A DNA stretch of 7,164 bases from Gammaproteobacteria bacterium (lineage in GTDB: Bacteria; Pseudomonadota; Gammaproteobacteria; PS1; Pseudothioglobaceae). Both the position numbers and the translations under genes were made by a program. Of the stretch, positions 1 through 6,027 are shown piece by piece. Location: positions 1 through 7,164 of the forward strand of contig DNJI01000033.1 in NCBI GenBank assembly GCA_003489145.1, written 5' to 3'. The notes beneath the pieces were generated by a model. It saw only the letters and a program-made list of their open reading frames with translations, searched no databases and had not been told where the DNA came from. Numbering within the stretch: the stretch's first letter is position 1; each line of letters starts with the position of its first letter.

Positions 1-1056
1 AAACCAAATCCACATAAAAAAAGCACCTTCGAGTTTGTGTAATTTGGCATTACTGTTGGCAAATATTTCATTGAATAACTTAACGGCAATATCAGCTTTG
101 GCTTGGTAATATGGCTTAATCACATTATTGGCAAGGGGAATTAACTCCTTATCTTTAATCATACGTGTGAGTAGTGATGGGCCGACACTATTGGGTGCTA
201 ACACCAAAATTCCATTCATTCTACTAATAGCCTCAATAGCATCATGATTGGCAATCACAATACCGGCTCTAAGCCCTGGCAAGCCCAGTTTGGACAACGA
301 CATACATAAAATCGTATTGGTATTCCAACTTAGGGATACGTCAGTATAAATAGCGCCTGGAAATGGCTGACCATAAGCATTATCAACAATCAGTGGAATA
401 TTGTTGGCTTGGGCGATGCTGTCTAGCTTTGCAAGCTCATCATCAGTAATCACATTGCCGGTTGGATTGGTGGGGCGAGAGATACAAATAACACCAATAT
501 CTTCTTGCTTAAGCGTTTGTTCTAGTTGATCAAAATCAATCTGATATTTAAATTGTTGATTGTCAAGCTCGTGAATTTTAGGCTTAACAGATACAAACAT
601 ATTCGCTGATAAGCCTTGGTCGGCATAACCAATGTATTCAGGTGCAATTGGCAGTAATACTTTCTTTTTACTGTCATCCGGCATCTCGCCAGCAAATAGA
701 TTAAACAATGAAAAGAAGCTACTTTGTGAGCCGTTGGTAATGGCAATATTGCCTTCATCTAAGTTCCAGCCATAATGATCATTCAGCATTTTAACCAAGA
801 CTTGGATGAAAACCTCTGATCCTTGTGGACCATCATAGCGCCCTAGCATTTGATCAACTTCGTTATTATCAATCAATGCTTTAAGTTCACTCACAAAAAT
901 ATCATGTGCCTCAGGTATCAGTGCTGGATTACCGCCACCGAGCATAATAATATTTTCATTATCGCTATGGTTGGCCTTGCCCAAATCATCCATCAACTGG
1001 GTGATACCAGAATAACGGGTAAATTTTTGGCCGAATTTTGAGTAGTTTTTATTCAT
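1..1056 (-). CDS. avtA: Valine-pyruvate aminotransferase AvtA, 3' end cut off by the window
   Basis: A PLP-dependent class I/II aminotransferase, cytosolic, that interconverts valine and pyruvate with 2-oxoisovalerate and alanine, and so links alanine and valine synthesis. The reading frame is open from an ATG (complement of 1054-1056) to the window edge, giving 352 residues; E. coli AvtA has about 417, so roughly 65 C-terminal residues are missing. Landmarks match E. coli AvtA as I remember it: KFTRYSGIT (11-19), IMLGGGNPA (37-45), YDGPQG (74-79), ITNGSQS (106-112), APEYIGYAD (138-146), SRPTNPTGNVITD (193-205), VDNAYG (224-229) and the PLP-lysine motif SLSKLGLPG (253-261, Lys256). These motifs separate it from generic aspartate aminotransferases. 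No strong Shine-Dalgarno precedes the ATG. It is divergent from the unknown gene at 1150. No frame disruption is seen. Confidence 0.95.
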   Translation of the reverse strand, partial: MNKNYSKFGQKFTRYSGITQLMDDLGKANHSDNENIIMLGGGNPALIPEAHDIFVSELKALIDNNEVDQMLGRYDGPQGSEVFIQVLVKMLNDHYGWNLDEGNIAITNGSQSSFFSLFNLFAGEMPDDSKKKVLLPIAPEYIGYADQGLSANMFVSVKPKIHELDNQQFKYQIDFDQLEQTLKQEDIGVICISRPTNPTGNVITDDELAKLDSIAQANNIPLIVDNAYGQPFPGAIYTDVSLSWNTNTILCMSLSKLGLPGLRAGIVIANHDAIEAISRMNGILVLAPNSVGPSLLTRMIKDKELIPLANNVIKPYYQAKADIAVKLFNEIFANSNAKLHKLEGAFFMWIWF

Positions 1057-1067
1057 GATTTTATTTT

Positions 1068-1094
1068 ATGACAAATACCAATGGGTTTTATAAG
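1068..1094 (+). promoter_or_regulatory. Possible promoter for the unknown 138-residue gene
   Basis: ATGACA at 1068-1073 matches the -35 consensus at 5 of 6 positions, and TATAAG at 1089-1094 matches the -10 consensus at 5 of 6. The 15-bp spacer is on the short side. Transcription would begin near 1101, leaving a leader of about 49 nt before the ATG at 1150. This is a consensus match only, in AT-rich sequence. Confidence 0.35.
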
Positions 1095-1121
1095 TATAAA
1101 TATTCTTCACTATCGATTAAA
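1093..1121 (-). promoter_or_regulatory. Possible promoter for avtA
   Basis: On the minus strand a good -10 box, TATACT (complement of 1093-1098), lies about 37 bp upstream of the avtA start codon. With a 17-bp spacer the -35 position reads TTTAAT (complement of 1116-1121), only 3 of 6 matches to the sigma-70 consensus. It would give a leader of about 30 nt. The -10 box overlaps the plus-strand -10 candidate at 1089-1094. The region is AT-rich, so a chance match is possible. Confidence 0.3.
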
Positions 1122-1149
1122 ATAACGCATTGCTACAAACATTTTGAAC

Positions 1150-1566
1150 ATGAGTATAGAAAAAATTACCGCCTTTCCAGAAATCACTCTCGCCGTTGTT
1201 GAGGGTGAAAATCTTGTTTCCATTACCCAAGGGTATTACGATATTGACAAGGTAACGAAACACATACAAACCTGTATTGGAATGGTTAGAAAATATGAAA
1301 AAATGGGTTATTATAATTTAGCCCAACCTGAGTTTATCAGTGAAGTGATCACCACCTTTACCAATTTAGAAGTCAGCAAAAAAGACGTTATTCGCGCGAA
1401 TAATTTTATGGAAATTACGGGCTATGAATGTAATCGTGTGTGGCAACTGCCCGATCAAATGAAAGTAGAAGCTTCACAAATGCTGCATGGTTTCTACATT
1501 ACTTACGACACAGATAACTGGGAAGATTTTAGTGTTGAACCCATTGAAGATAAGGCTTCAAGTTAA
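1150..1566 (+). CDS. Uncharacterised 138-residue protein
   Basis: I do not recognise this protein. I chose the ATG at 1150; the frame could also begin at a TTG two codons earlier (1144), but ATG is the likelier start, and neither has a clear Shine-Dalgarno. The product is small, soluble-looking and acidic at its C-terminus (about residues 120-134), with no signal peptide or membrane segment. An opening beta-rich stretch (ITAFPEITLAVVEGENLVSI, residues 6-25) is followed by a likely helical part (about 32-52) and a C-terminal part with aromatic clusters (MLHGFYITYDTDNWEDF, 111-127). Two cysteines (42, 94) are not in a CxxC motif. Codon use and base composition resemble the neighbours, and no overlapping ORF competes, so it is probably a real gene. 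It is divergent from avtA, and its TAA stop shares the TTAA palindrome with the dbpA stop. No function can be assigned. Confidence 0.75.
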   Translation: MSIEKITAFPEITLAVVEGENLVSITQGYYDIDKVTKHIQTCIGMVRKYEKMGYYNLAQPEFISEVITTFTNLEVSKKDVIRANNFMEITGYECNRVWQLPDQMKVEASQMLHGFYITYDTDNWEDFSVEPIEDKASS

Positions 1567-2936
1567 GAAAGGATTCTCACTCTGAATGATCTACCTTTGA
1601 GTTTGTCATTGCTGATTTTTTTCAGCGCTTGTTTAACCAATTCTGAGCTCACCGCTACATAAGACCAATTACTAGCAACAATAATCTTGCCGATCTTGTC
1701 GCCAGGAATTCCACCCTTGCCAGTTAATCCGCCGACAATATCACCAGGACGTAGTTTTTGTTTTTTACCACCATCGATTTTAAGCGTGGTCATCGTTGGT
1801 TTTCTAATCGGTTTATCAAGAAGACTGTCACTTGGAAGCGAGTCAGGCGTGATATCAAGTTCTAAAGCGTTGAGTTTGTGTGTTTCACGATCACCATACA
1901 AAGTGCAAGCAATACCACTGCGTCCTGCTCTACCAGTACGGCCAATACGATGCACATGGACTTCGGGATCATGAGCAATGTTAAAGTTAATCACCATATC
2001 AAGTGAATCAATGTCTAGCCCTCGTGCGGCAACATCAGTCGCCACCAAAACAGAAATACTTTTATTGGAAAAACGAATCAGTGCCTGGTCGCGTTCTCGT
2101 TGATCGAGATCGCCATGAATTGACAATGCATAAAAGCCATAATAAATAAGCTCATCAGCTACGTCTTGAGTATCAATCTTGGTATTACAAAAAACCAAAG
2201 CAGAATCTGGCTTGTGTTTGGCCAGTAGTAAACGCAACGCCATCATCCGCTCATCTGCACTGTTGGCTTCATAGAAATATTGTTTAATAGTGGACTCTTC
2301 ATGGGTAGAAGGCGCTTCAACCATAGTCGGGCTTTGCATCACTCGCTCAGCAATACTGGCAATTTCATCTGGGAAGGTAGCACTAAACAAAAGCGTTTGT
2401 CGATTGGCTGGGATTTTTTCAATGATCTCATCAATAGTGTCTTGAAAACCCATATCAAGCATACGATCTGCTTCATCCAATACCAACGTAGTAATATGAT
2501 CCAGCTTCAGCGTGCCTTTGCGCAAGTGCTCTTCAATACGTCCTGGCGTACCAACCACAATATGTGTGCCATGCTCTAATGAGCCAATCTGTGGGCCAAA
2601 CGGGGCGCCACCACAAAGAGTTAAAACTTTAATATTATGAACCGCTCTAGCGAGTTTTCGAATCTCACTAGCTACTTGGTCGGCCAACTCACGTGTTGGG
2701 CATAAGACAATCGATTGCGCCTTAAAAGACTTAACGTTGAGTTTTTGCAATAAACCCAAACCAAAAGCTGCCGTCTTACCCGAGCCCGTTTTACCTTGGC
2801 CAATCACATCTTTGCCTGAAAGGATTGCCGGCAAACTTAGCGCCTGGATTGGCGTCATTGATTCGTAACCCAATGAACTCAGATTTTTTAATAGGTCAGG
2901 ATGTAAATTTAATGATGAAAAATCAGTGGTGCTCAC
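1563..2936 (-). CDS. dbpA: DEAD-box ATP-dependent RNA helicase DbpA
   Basis: A cytosolic RNA helicase acting in late assembly of the large ribosomal subunit; in E. coli, DbpA is activated by hairpin 92 of 23S rRNA. The 457 residues equal the E. coli length. Motifs in order: Q motif TPIQ (28-31), Walker A GKTGSGKT (48-55), PTRELA (80-85), TPGR (130-133), DEAD (154-157), SAT (185-187), VFCNT (248-252), ATDVAARGLD (299-308), HRIGRTGRAG (329-338). Residues about 383-457, with IDGGKKQKLRPGDIVGGLTG (387-406), form the DbpA-type RNA-binding domain, which separates it from RhlE, SrmB, RhlB and CsdA. The start is GTG (complement of 2934-2936); there is no in-frame ATG before Met27, well into the Q-motif region. 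No Shine-Dalgarno is visible; the leader instead carries CCTCCT. The gene lies 36 bp downstream of the thioredoxin gene on the same strand. Confidence 0.96.
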   Translation of the reverse strand: MSTTDFSSLNLHPDLLKNLSSLGYESMTPIQALSLPAILSGKDVIGQGKTGSGKTAAFGLGLLQKLNVKSFKAQSIVLCPTRELADQVASEIRKLARAVHNIKVLTLCGGAPFGPQIGSLEHGTHIVVGTPGRIEEHLRKGTLKLDHITTLVLDEADRMLDMGFQDTIDEIIEKIPANRQTLLFSATFPDEIASIAERVMQSPTMVEAPSTHEESTIKQYFYEANSADERMMALRLLLAKHKPDSALVFCNTKIDTQDVADELIYYGFYALSIHGDLDQRERDQALIRFSNKSISVLVATDVAARGLDIDSLDMVINFNIAHDPEVHVHRIGRTGRAGRSGIACTLYGDRETHKLNALELDITPDSLPSDSLLDKPIRKPTMTTLKIDGGKKQKLRPGDIVGGLTGKGGIPGDKIGKIIVASNWSYVAVSSELVKQALKKISNDKLKGRSFRVRILS

Positions 2937-2964
2937 AATAAAAGCTCGATAACAAGATAGGAGG

Positions 2965-2995
2965 ATTTTACCTTAATCTACAATGTTAATATCAA
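2965..2995 (-). promoter_or_regulatory. Weak candidate promoter for dbpA
   Basis: The minus strand has TTGATA (complement of 2990-2995, 5 of 6 to the -35 consensus) and TAAAAT (complement of 2965-2970, 5 of 6 to the -10 consensus). The -35 lies inside the end of the thioredoxin gene. The 19-bp spacer is long for sigma-70, so read-through from the upstream promoter is at least as likely a source of dbpA mRNA. Confidence 0.2.
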
Positions 2996-4007
2996 TGCCC
3001 TGCTCTAGCATCTCTTGCTGTCGAACTTTGAGATAATCGCCAAATCTTGGGAAATCCTCATAGTGCTTACCACTCACATAACGCAATACCGTATTGAAAT
3101 GGAAACTGTACAACTGGCCATCAATTTTAGTAATATTTTTACCCTCATTAAACAGCAAAACCCCAGGGCGGTAATTAAGATCAAAGTCTTTAACCATTTT
3201 CCTTGGTGAAGTAACCTTTCCATCAAAATTAATAATTTTTTGATCAGAGTATGCGTCAAAACGAATAAACAAATATTGTTTTAATTCAGCTTTGACATCA
3301 TCTCGATTAATTAATTTTTCATGGAAATTTTTACAATCAATGCAGTCTTTGTCTTCAAAAAGGATGGCAACCGGTTGTTTGTAATCTTGTAAATAACTGG
3401 CTTTTTCCAAGCCTGAATAATCAATAAAGGTATAACCTTTAGAAGATTTCTGATTAGATTCAACGTAATCTGATAACGTGGTATTTTTGTAAGATTGGCT
3501 TACTACATATTCCAACACCTGTCGAAAAGCTTTTGGCGTACGGTAACCATTTGTTCTAAAGGCTTGTTTACCATCTTCACCGATAAAAATAATGGTTGGC
3601 GTGTATTGCACTTTAAGAATCTTACTTAGCTCTTTTTCTAATAAGGCTTCATTTTCATTTAGGGTGATTTCTCGATCACCTTTAAGATTAACTGCAATGA
3701 CAGAAAAATGCTTTTGAATAAAGGCTAAATTATCACCACTTTTAAAATTTTGATCCAACATAGAGCTGCAATAAGGGCAATTATCTAAATGAAAATACAA
3801 CAAAACGCTCTTATTCTCATCCATCGCATCCTCAACGTCTTCAGCAATGTCTAGGAAACTATCGGTAAACCAAGATGGGATTTCATAAGCAGCACCGCCC
3901 GTAATTTGACCCAATTTATCCACTTGAGCGCTAGAGTTCGTACTGATGATTGTCAATAGAAAAACCACAACGAAGTGTAAAAAATAAGGTGGAAACCTAA
4001 GTCTCAT
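2973..4007 (-). CDS. Exported protein with two thioredoxin-like domains (SoxW-like)
   Basis: Probably a periplasmic thiol-disulfide protein of 344 residues. The N-terminus is a typical signal peptide: Arg2 and Arg4, a hydrophobic core (about 9-21), then STNSSAQ with likely cleavage after Ala27. Domain 1 (about 45-170) has a hydrophobic strand, LLYFHLD, running into the redox motif CPYC (Cys77, Cys80), and a cis-proline candidate YTPT (Pro137). Domain 2 (about 195-330) repeats the plan with VAILFEDKDCIDC (Cys222, Cys225) and YRPG (Pro281). Its tail (VLRYVSGKHYEDFPRFGDYL) resembles the end of SoxW-type thioredoxins, from memory. Each domain keeps a CxxC pair, so both may be redox active. No DsbD-like membrane partner lies in the window. 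The ATG at 4007 follows a weak purine-rich stretch (GAAAG). It is probably transcribed with dbpA. Substrate and physiological role are unknown. Confidence 0.85.
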   Translation of the reverse strand: MRLRFPPYFLHFVVVFLLTIISTNSSAQVDKLGQITGGAAYEIPSWFTDSFLDIAEDVEDAMDENKSVLLYFHLDNCPYCSSMLDQNFKSGDNLAFIQKHFSVIAVNLKGDREITLNENEALLEKELSKILKVQYTPTIIFIGEDGKQAFRTNGYRTPKAFRQVLEYVVSQSYKNTTLSDYVESNQKSSKGYTFIDYSGLEKASYLQDYKQPVAILFEDKDCIDCKNFHEKLINRDDVKAELKQYLFIRFDAYSDQKIINFDGKVTSPRKMVKDFDLNYRPGVLLFNEGKNITKIDGQLYSFHFNTVLRYVSGKHYEDFPRFGDYLKVRQQEMLEQGIDINIVD

Positions 4008-4033
4008 AGTGCTTTCAAATAGCCTAAACCTTT

Positions 4034-4063
4034 ATTATATTACTCCTATTAAAAGCATGAAAA
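4034..4063 (-). promoter_or_regulatory. Promoter for the thioredoxin gene (and probably dbpA)
   Basis: A perfect -10 box TATAAT (complement of 4034-4039) is paired with TTTTCA (complement of 4058-4063, 4 of 6 to the -35 consensus) over an 18-bp spacer. Transcription would begin near 4027, about 20 nt before the ATG at 4007, a sensible leader length. It is back to back with the 6S RNA promoter. Confidence 0.5.
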
Positions 4064-4085
4064 TCACTTTATTTATACAAAAAAG

Positions 4086-4115
4086 TTGAATAATGGCTAT
4101 GCAAACGGTGATAAT
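4086..4115 (+). promoter_or_regulatory. Promoter of the 6S RNA gene
   Basis: TTGAAT at 4086-4091 (4 of 6) and GATAAT at 4110-4115 (5 of 6) are separated by 18 bp. The predicted start, near 4122, coincides with the first base pair of the 6S closing helix, which begins at 4123 and was identified independently. The A/T-rich stretch at about 4060-4085 could act as an UP element, but this is inference. Confidence 0.55.
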
Positions 4116-4120
4116 AATAA

Positions 4121-4297
4121 TTGTCTGTTGTGTTTAATGTTGACTATATACCCTGAGCCGATAAATAAACATACTAGGAGATGAGATAGACTTACTATTG
4201 AGCAAGCCCGCCACGTAGTGGGAAGCCTGCGGTAATCTTCGAACTTCCGCCTTGAGCCTTCTTGGTTCAGGTTTCTCAACTCGATACAATGGACCCT
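4121..4297 (+). ncRNA. ssrS: 6S RNA (ssrS), ends approximate
   Basis: 6S RNA binds the sigma-70 RNA polymerase holoenzyme by mimicking an open promoter and represses many promoters in stationary phase. Three lines of evidence agree. First, the position: directly upstream of fau, as in most gammaproteobacteria. Second, conserved blocks shared with E. coli 6S (recalled): CCCTGAGCCGATA (4151-4163), GAAGCCT (4222-4228), and the hairpin CCTTGAGCC/GGTTCAGG (4250-4258 with 4264-4271, one bulged T). Third, structure: a 12-bp closing helix pairs 4123-4134 with 4283-4294 including G-U pairs, then an internal loop, then GTTGA/TCAAC (4139-4143 with 4276-4280), opening into a central bulge. An apical stem CCAC/GTGG (4211-4214 with 4218-4221) is also present. 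Total length is about 177 nt, close to E. coli (about 184). No intrinsic terminator follows, consistent with cotranscription with fau and 3' processing. Confidence 0.9.
4143..4162 (-). ncRNA. Predicted pRNA templated by 6S RNA
   Basis: In E. coli, RNA polymerase uses 6S RNA itself as template and makes a short product RNA that releases the enzyme during outgrowth. The E. coli pRNA begins AUCGGCUCAGGG. The complement of 4151-4162 here gives exactly that opening, so initiation opposite 4162 is predicted. After the first 12 nt the template is AU-rich (TATATA), unlike the GC-rich E. coli template. This is RNA-templated, not a DNA-encoded gene; the coordinates only mark the template region. Confidence 0.4.
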
Positions 4298-4324
4298 TCT
4301 TACTTTTAGCACTTCAGTTATAAT
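4297..4324 (+). promoter_or_regulatory. Possible start signal immediately before fau
   Basis: A perfect TATAAT lies at 4319-4324, with TTCTTA (3 of 6) at 4297-4302 and a 16-bp spacer. A start about 7 nt downstream would fall at or next to the fau ATG (4332), giving a nearly leaderless mRNA. That fits the absence of a Shine-Dalgarno, but the weak -35 means it may be chance. Confidence 0.25.
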
Positions 4325-4331
4325 TCATACC

Positions 4332-4886
4332 ATGAAGACGCTTAGACAATCGATTCGCATCCAAAGACGATTAATCTCATCATCTGATCGAGAAAAATTT
4401 GCCAAGCAATTATTATCTCAAATACAAAAATTAGCAAATTTTCAACATGGGCAAAAAATTGCCCTTTATTTGCCAAATGATGGTGAAATTGACACAAAAT
4501 ACATACAAAACTTCTTAAAAAATAGAGGTTTTAGTATCTATTTACCGATATTAGTCGGTAAAAGTCTAAAATTTGCAAAAGTTGGTAAAAATTTCAGAAA
4601 AAATCGATTTGGCATTAATGAACCAATTTCTACCCAAATTTTAAATGCCAACCAACTCAATACACTCTTTATGCCACTCGTAGGCTTTGATCAATTCAAA
4701 AATCGAATTGGCATGGGTGGTGGATTTTATGATCGCACCTTAAGTTTCAAAAAACGACAACAAGGTTATAAGAATCCCAAACTTTACGGCCTAGCTTTTG
4801 ATTGCCAAGAGGTGGCTAAGTTAAACACTAAACCTTGGGATGTGCCACTCGATGCAGTGGTTACACCGACTACAATTTACCGGTAG
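4332..4886 (+). CDS. fau: 5-formyltetrahydrofolate cyclo-ligase
   Basis: A cytosolic enzyme (also ygfA, MTHFS) that uses ATP to convert 5-formyl-tetrahydrofolate to 5,10-methenyl-tetrahydrofolate, returning an inhibitory storage folate to the one-carbon pool. The 184 residues match the family (E. coli about 182). Diagnostic stretches: ALYLPNDGEIDT (44-55; E. coli AVFLSFDGELDT), MPLVGFD (114-120), the nucleotide/folate loop GMGGGFYDRTL (127-137), and GLAFDCQEVAKL (153-164) followed by WDVPLDAVVTP (169-179). The basic N-terminus (KTLRQSIRIQRR) is also usual. The start is ATG with no visible Shine-Dalgarno. The gene follows 6S RNA by about 35 nt and probably shares its transcript, an association linked to persister formation and stationary phase in E. 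coli. Its last 17 bp overlap the convergent ubiI-like gene. Confidence 0.96.
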   Translation: MKTLRQSIRIQRRLISSSDREKFAKQLLSQIQKLANFQHGQKIALYLPNDGEIDTKYIQNFLKNRGFSIYLPILVGKSLKFAKVGKNFRKNRFGINEPISTQILNANQLNTLFMPLVGFDQFKNRIGMGGGFYDRTLSFKKRQQGYKNPKLYGLAFDCQEVAKLNTKPWDVPLDAVVTPTTIYR

Positions 4887-6027
4887 CGTGTTTTTGAAAA
4901 AATGACTTTAATGTCGAGTTTTCATTAATGAGATTCATGCCAAAACCACGCAACCACCGCAGTGGTTCGTTATTTTCTTTATAAATCCAGTTTAGTCCTG
5001 TCATGGTTTTTGCCATCAGTTCATTATCGAGTCGACGCGCTCTGGCATAAGCACGTAACACACTATAATCACCTAATGGTTTCGATGAAGATTGTAATTG
5101 ATCTGATAATTCACTAACATCTGAAAAACCTAAGTTAACGCCTTGTCCTGCAAGCGGGTGAATATTGTGCGCCGCATCACCAATCAAGGCAATATTTTCT
5201 TTAACATAATCTTTAGCACTGCGCTCAATCAGTGGGAATGCCTGAACCTTATTCAGCACTTCAAACTGACCAAATCGATATTCAACACCAGCAGAGAGTC
5301 GATCAGAAAATTCTTGAGAAGATAATGACAACAACTCATTAGCAAGTTGGTTTTCAGCAGACCAAACGACTGAAGCTTCATTATCACTGAGTGGCAATAG
5401 TGCAATAATACTGTTAGATAAAAAACGTTGCCAGGTGGTATCTTCAAAACCTTTGTCTGAGCGAATATTACAAATAATGGCTTTTTGTTGATAATTGGTT
5501 TCACTAAATTCAATTTGTGTTAAATCACGAACACGTGAGCGTGCGCCATCAGCACCAATTAACAAAACACAAGACAAGGGCTGGTCATTATCCAATTGTA
5601 ATTGATAACCCTCATCCGTTTTATCGATACTATCGAGTTTAGCATTAATGAATTTAACCTTGGTATCGCTTAACGCTGCAAACATGGCTGACTGAATCGC
5701 ATCGTTTTCAATAATGTGGCCTAAATGCGTTAAGTTGTCATCAGCTGCGGAAAAATCTAAACACCCGTGGGAATTTTGATCCCAAACTCTGGTTTGTGTA
5801 AACACATGTTTACGTTTAATTAAATCCCAAACACCAAGCTTAGTCAGGAAAGCTTCAGAGGTTGGGGTGATAGCACTAACGCGTGTATGAAAATCTTTAC
5901 CTAATTTTGGTCTAGGGTTGTTTGGCTCGATAATGGCAATTGATGCGTTGGTTTTTTGCGCCATACTCAAAGCAAAGGCCTGCCCTACCATACCACCACC
6001 CACAATCACCACATCAAACTGGCTCAT
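4870..6027 (-). CDS. ubiI: FAD-dependent ubiquinone biosynthesis hydroxylase, UbiI (VisC)-like
   Basis: A flavin monooxygenase of the UbiH/UbiF/UbiI/COQ6 family that uses O2 to hydroxylate the ring of a ubiquinone precursor. The 385 residues show the N-terminal FAD fold with GGGMVG (10-15), the GADGARSRVR motif (158-167), and the second FAD motif GDAAHNIHPLAGQGVNLGFSD (start 283), whose end matches the ubiH/COQ6 family signature (290-303). RVSAITPTSEAFLTKLGVW (49-67) and HLGHIIEN (101-108) look closer to E. coli UbiI (C5 hydroxylase) than to UbiH, by memory; which ring carbon is modified is not certain. The start ATG overlaps the pmbA stop (ATGA), and AGGGGAG lies just upstream inside pmbA, so translational coupling is likely. 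The 3' end overlaps fau by 17 bp with no room for a terminator. Confidence 0.9.
   Translation of the reverse strand: MSQFDVVIVGGGMVGQAFALSMAQKTNASIAIIEPNNPRPKLGKDFHTRVSAITPTSEAFLTKLGVWDLIKRKHVFTQTRVWDQNSHGCLDFSAADDNLTHLGHIIENDAIQSAMFAALSDTKVKFINAKLDSIDKTDEGYQLQLDNDQPLSCVLLIGADGARSRVRDLTQIEFSETNYQQKAIICNIRSDKGFEDTTWQRFLSNSIIALLPLSDNEASVVWSAENQLANELLSLSSQEFSDRLSAGVEYRFGQFEVLNKVQAFPLIERSAKDYVKENIALIGDAAHNIHPLAGQGVNLGFSDVSELSDQLQSSSKPLGDYSVLRAYARARRLDNELMAKTMTGLNWIYKENNEPLRWLRGFGMNLINENSTLKSFFQKHATGKL

Noticed and set aside
522..1041. Frames at 522-758 (minus) and 850-1041 (plus)
   Set aside because: They overlap avtA, whose reading frame matches the E. coli enzyme throughout.
1144..1149. TTG start two codons before the ATG of the unknown gene
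   Set aside because: ATG at 1150 is the more usual codon and no ribosome site favours the TTG; the difference is only two residues.
1687..2579. Plus-strand open frames at 1687-1974 and 2280-2579
   Set aside because: They lie wholly antisense within dbpA, whose motifs are intact; their translations look like complement-strand artefacts.
2958..3034. TAGGAGG on the plus strand followed by an ATG at 2983
   Set aside because: The spacing of about 18 nt is too long and the frame stops after 17 codons inside the antisense of the thioredoxin gene.
3015..3259. Frames at 3015-3209 (plus) and 3074-3259 (minus)
   Set aside because: Both sit inside the thioredoxin gene in other frames, which has strong protein-level support.
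4097..4312. A 71-residue minus-strand reading frame across the intergenic region
   Set aside because: It is antisense to the 6S RNA over nearly its whole length. The sequence is explained by RNA conservation and helices, and the translation has no recognisable features.
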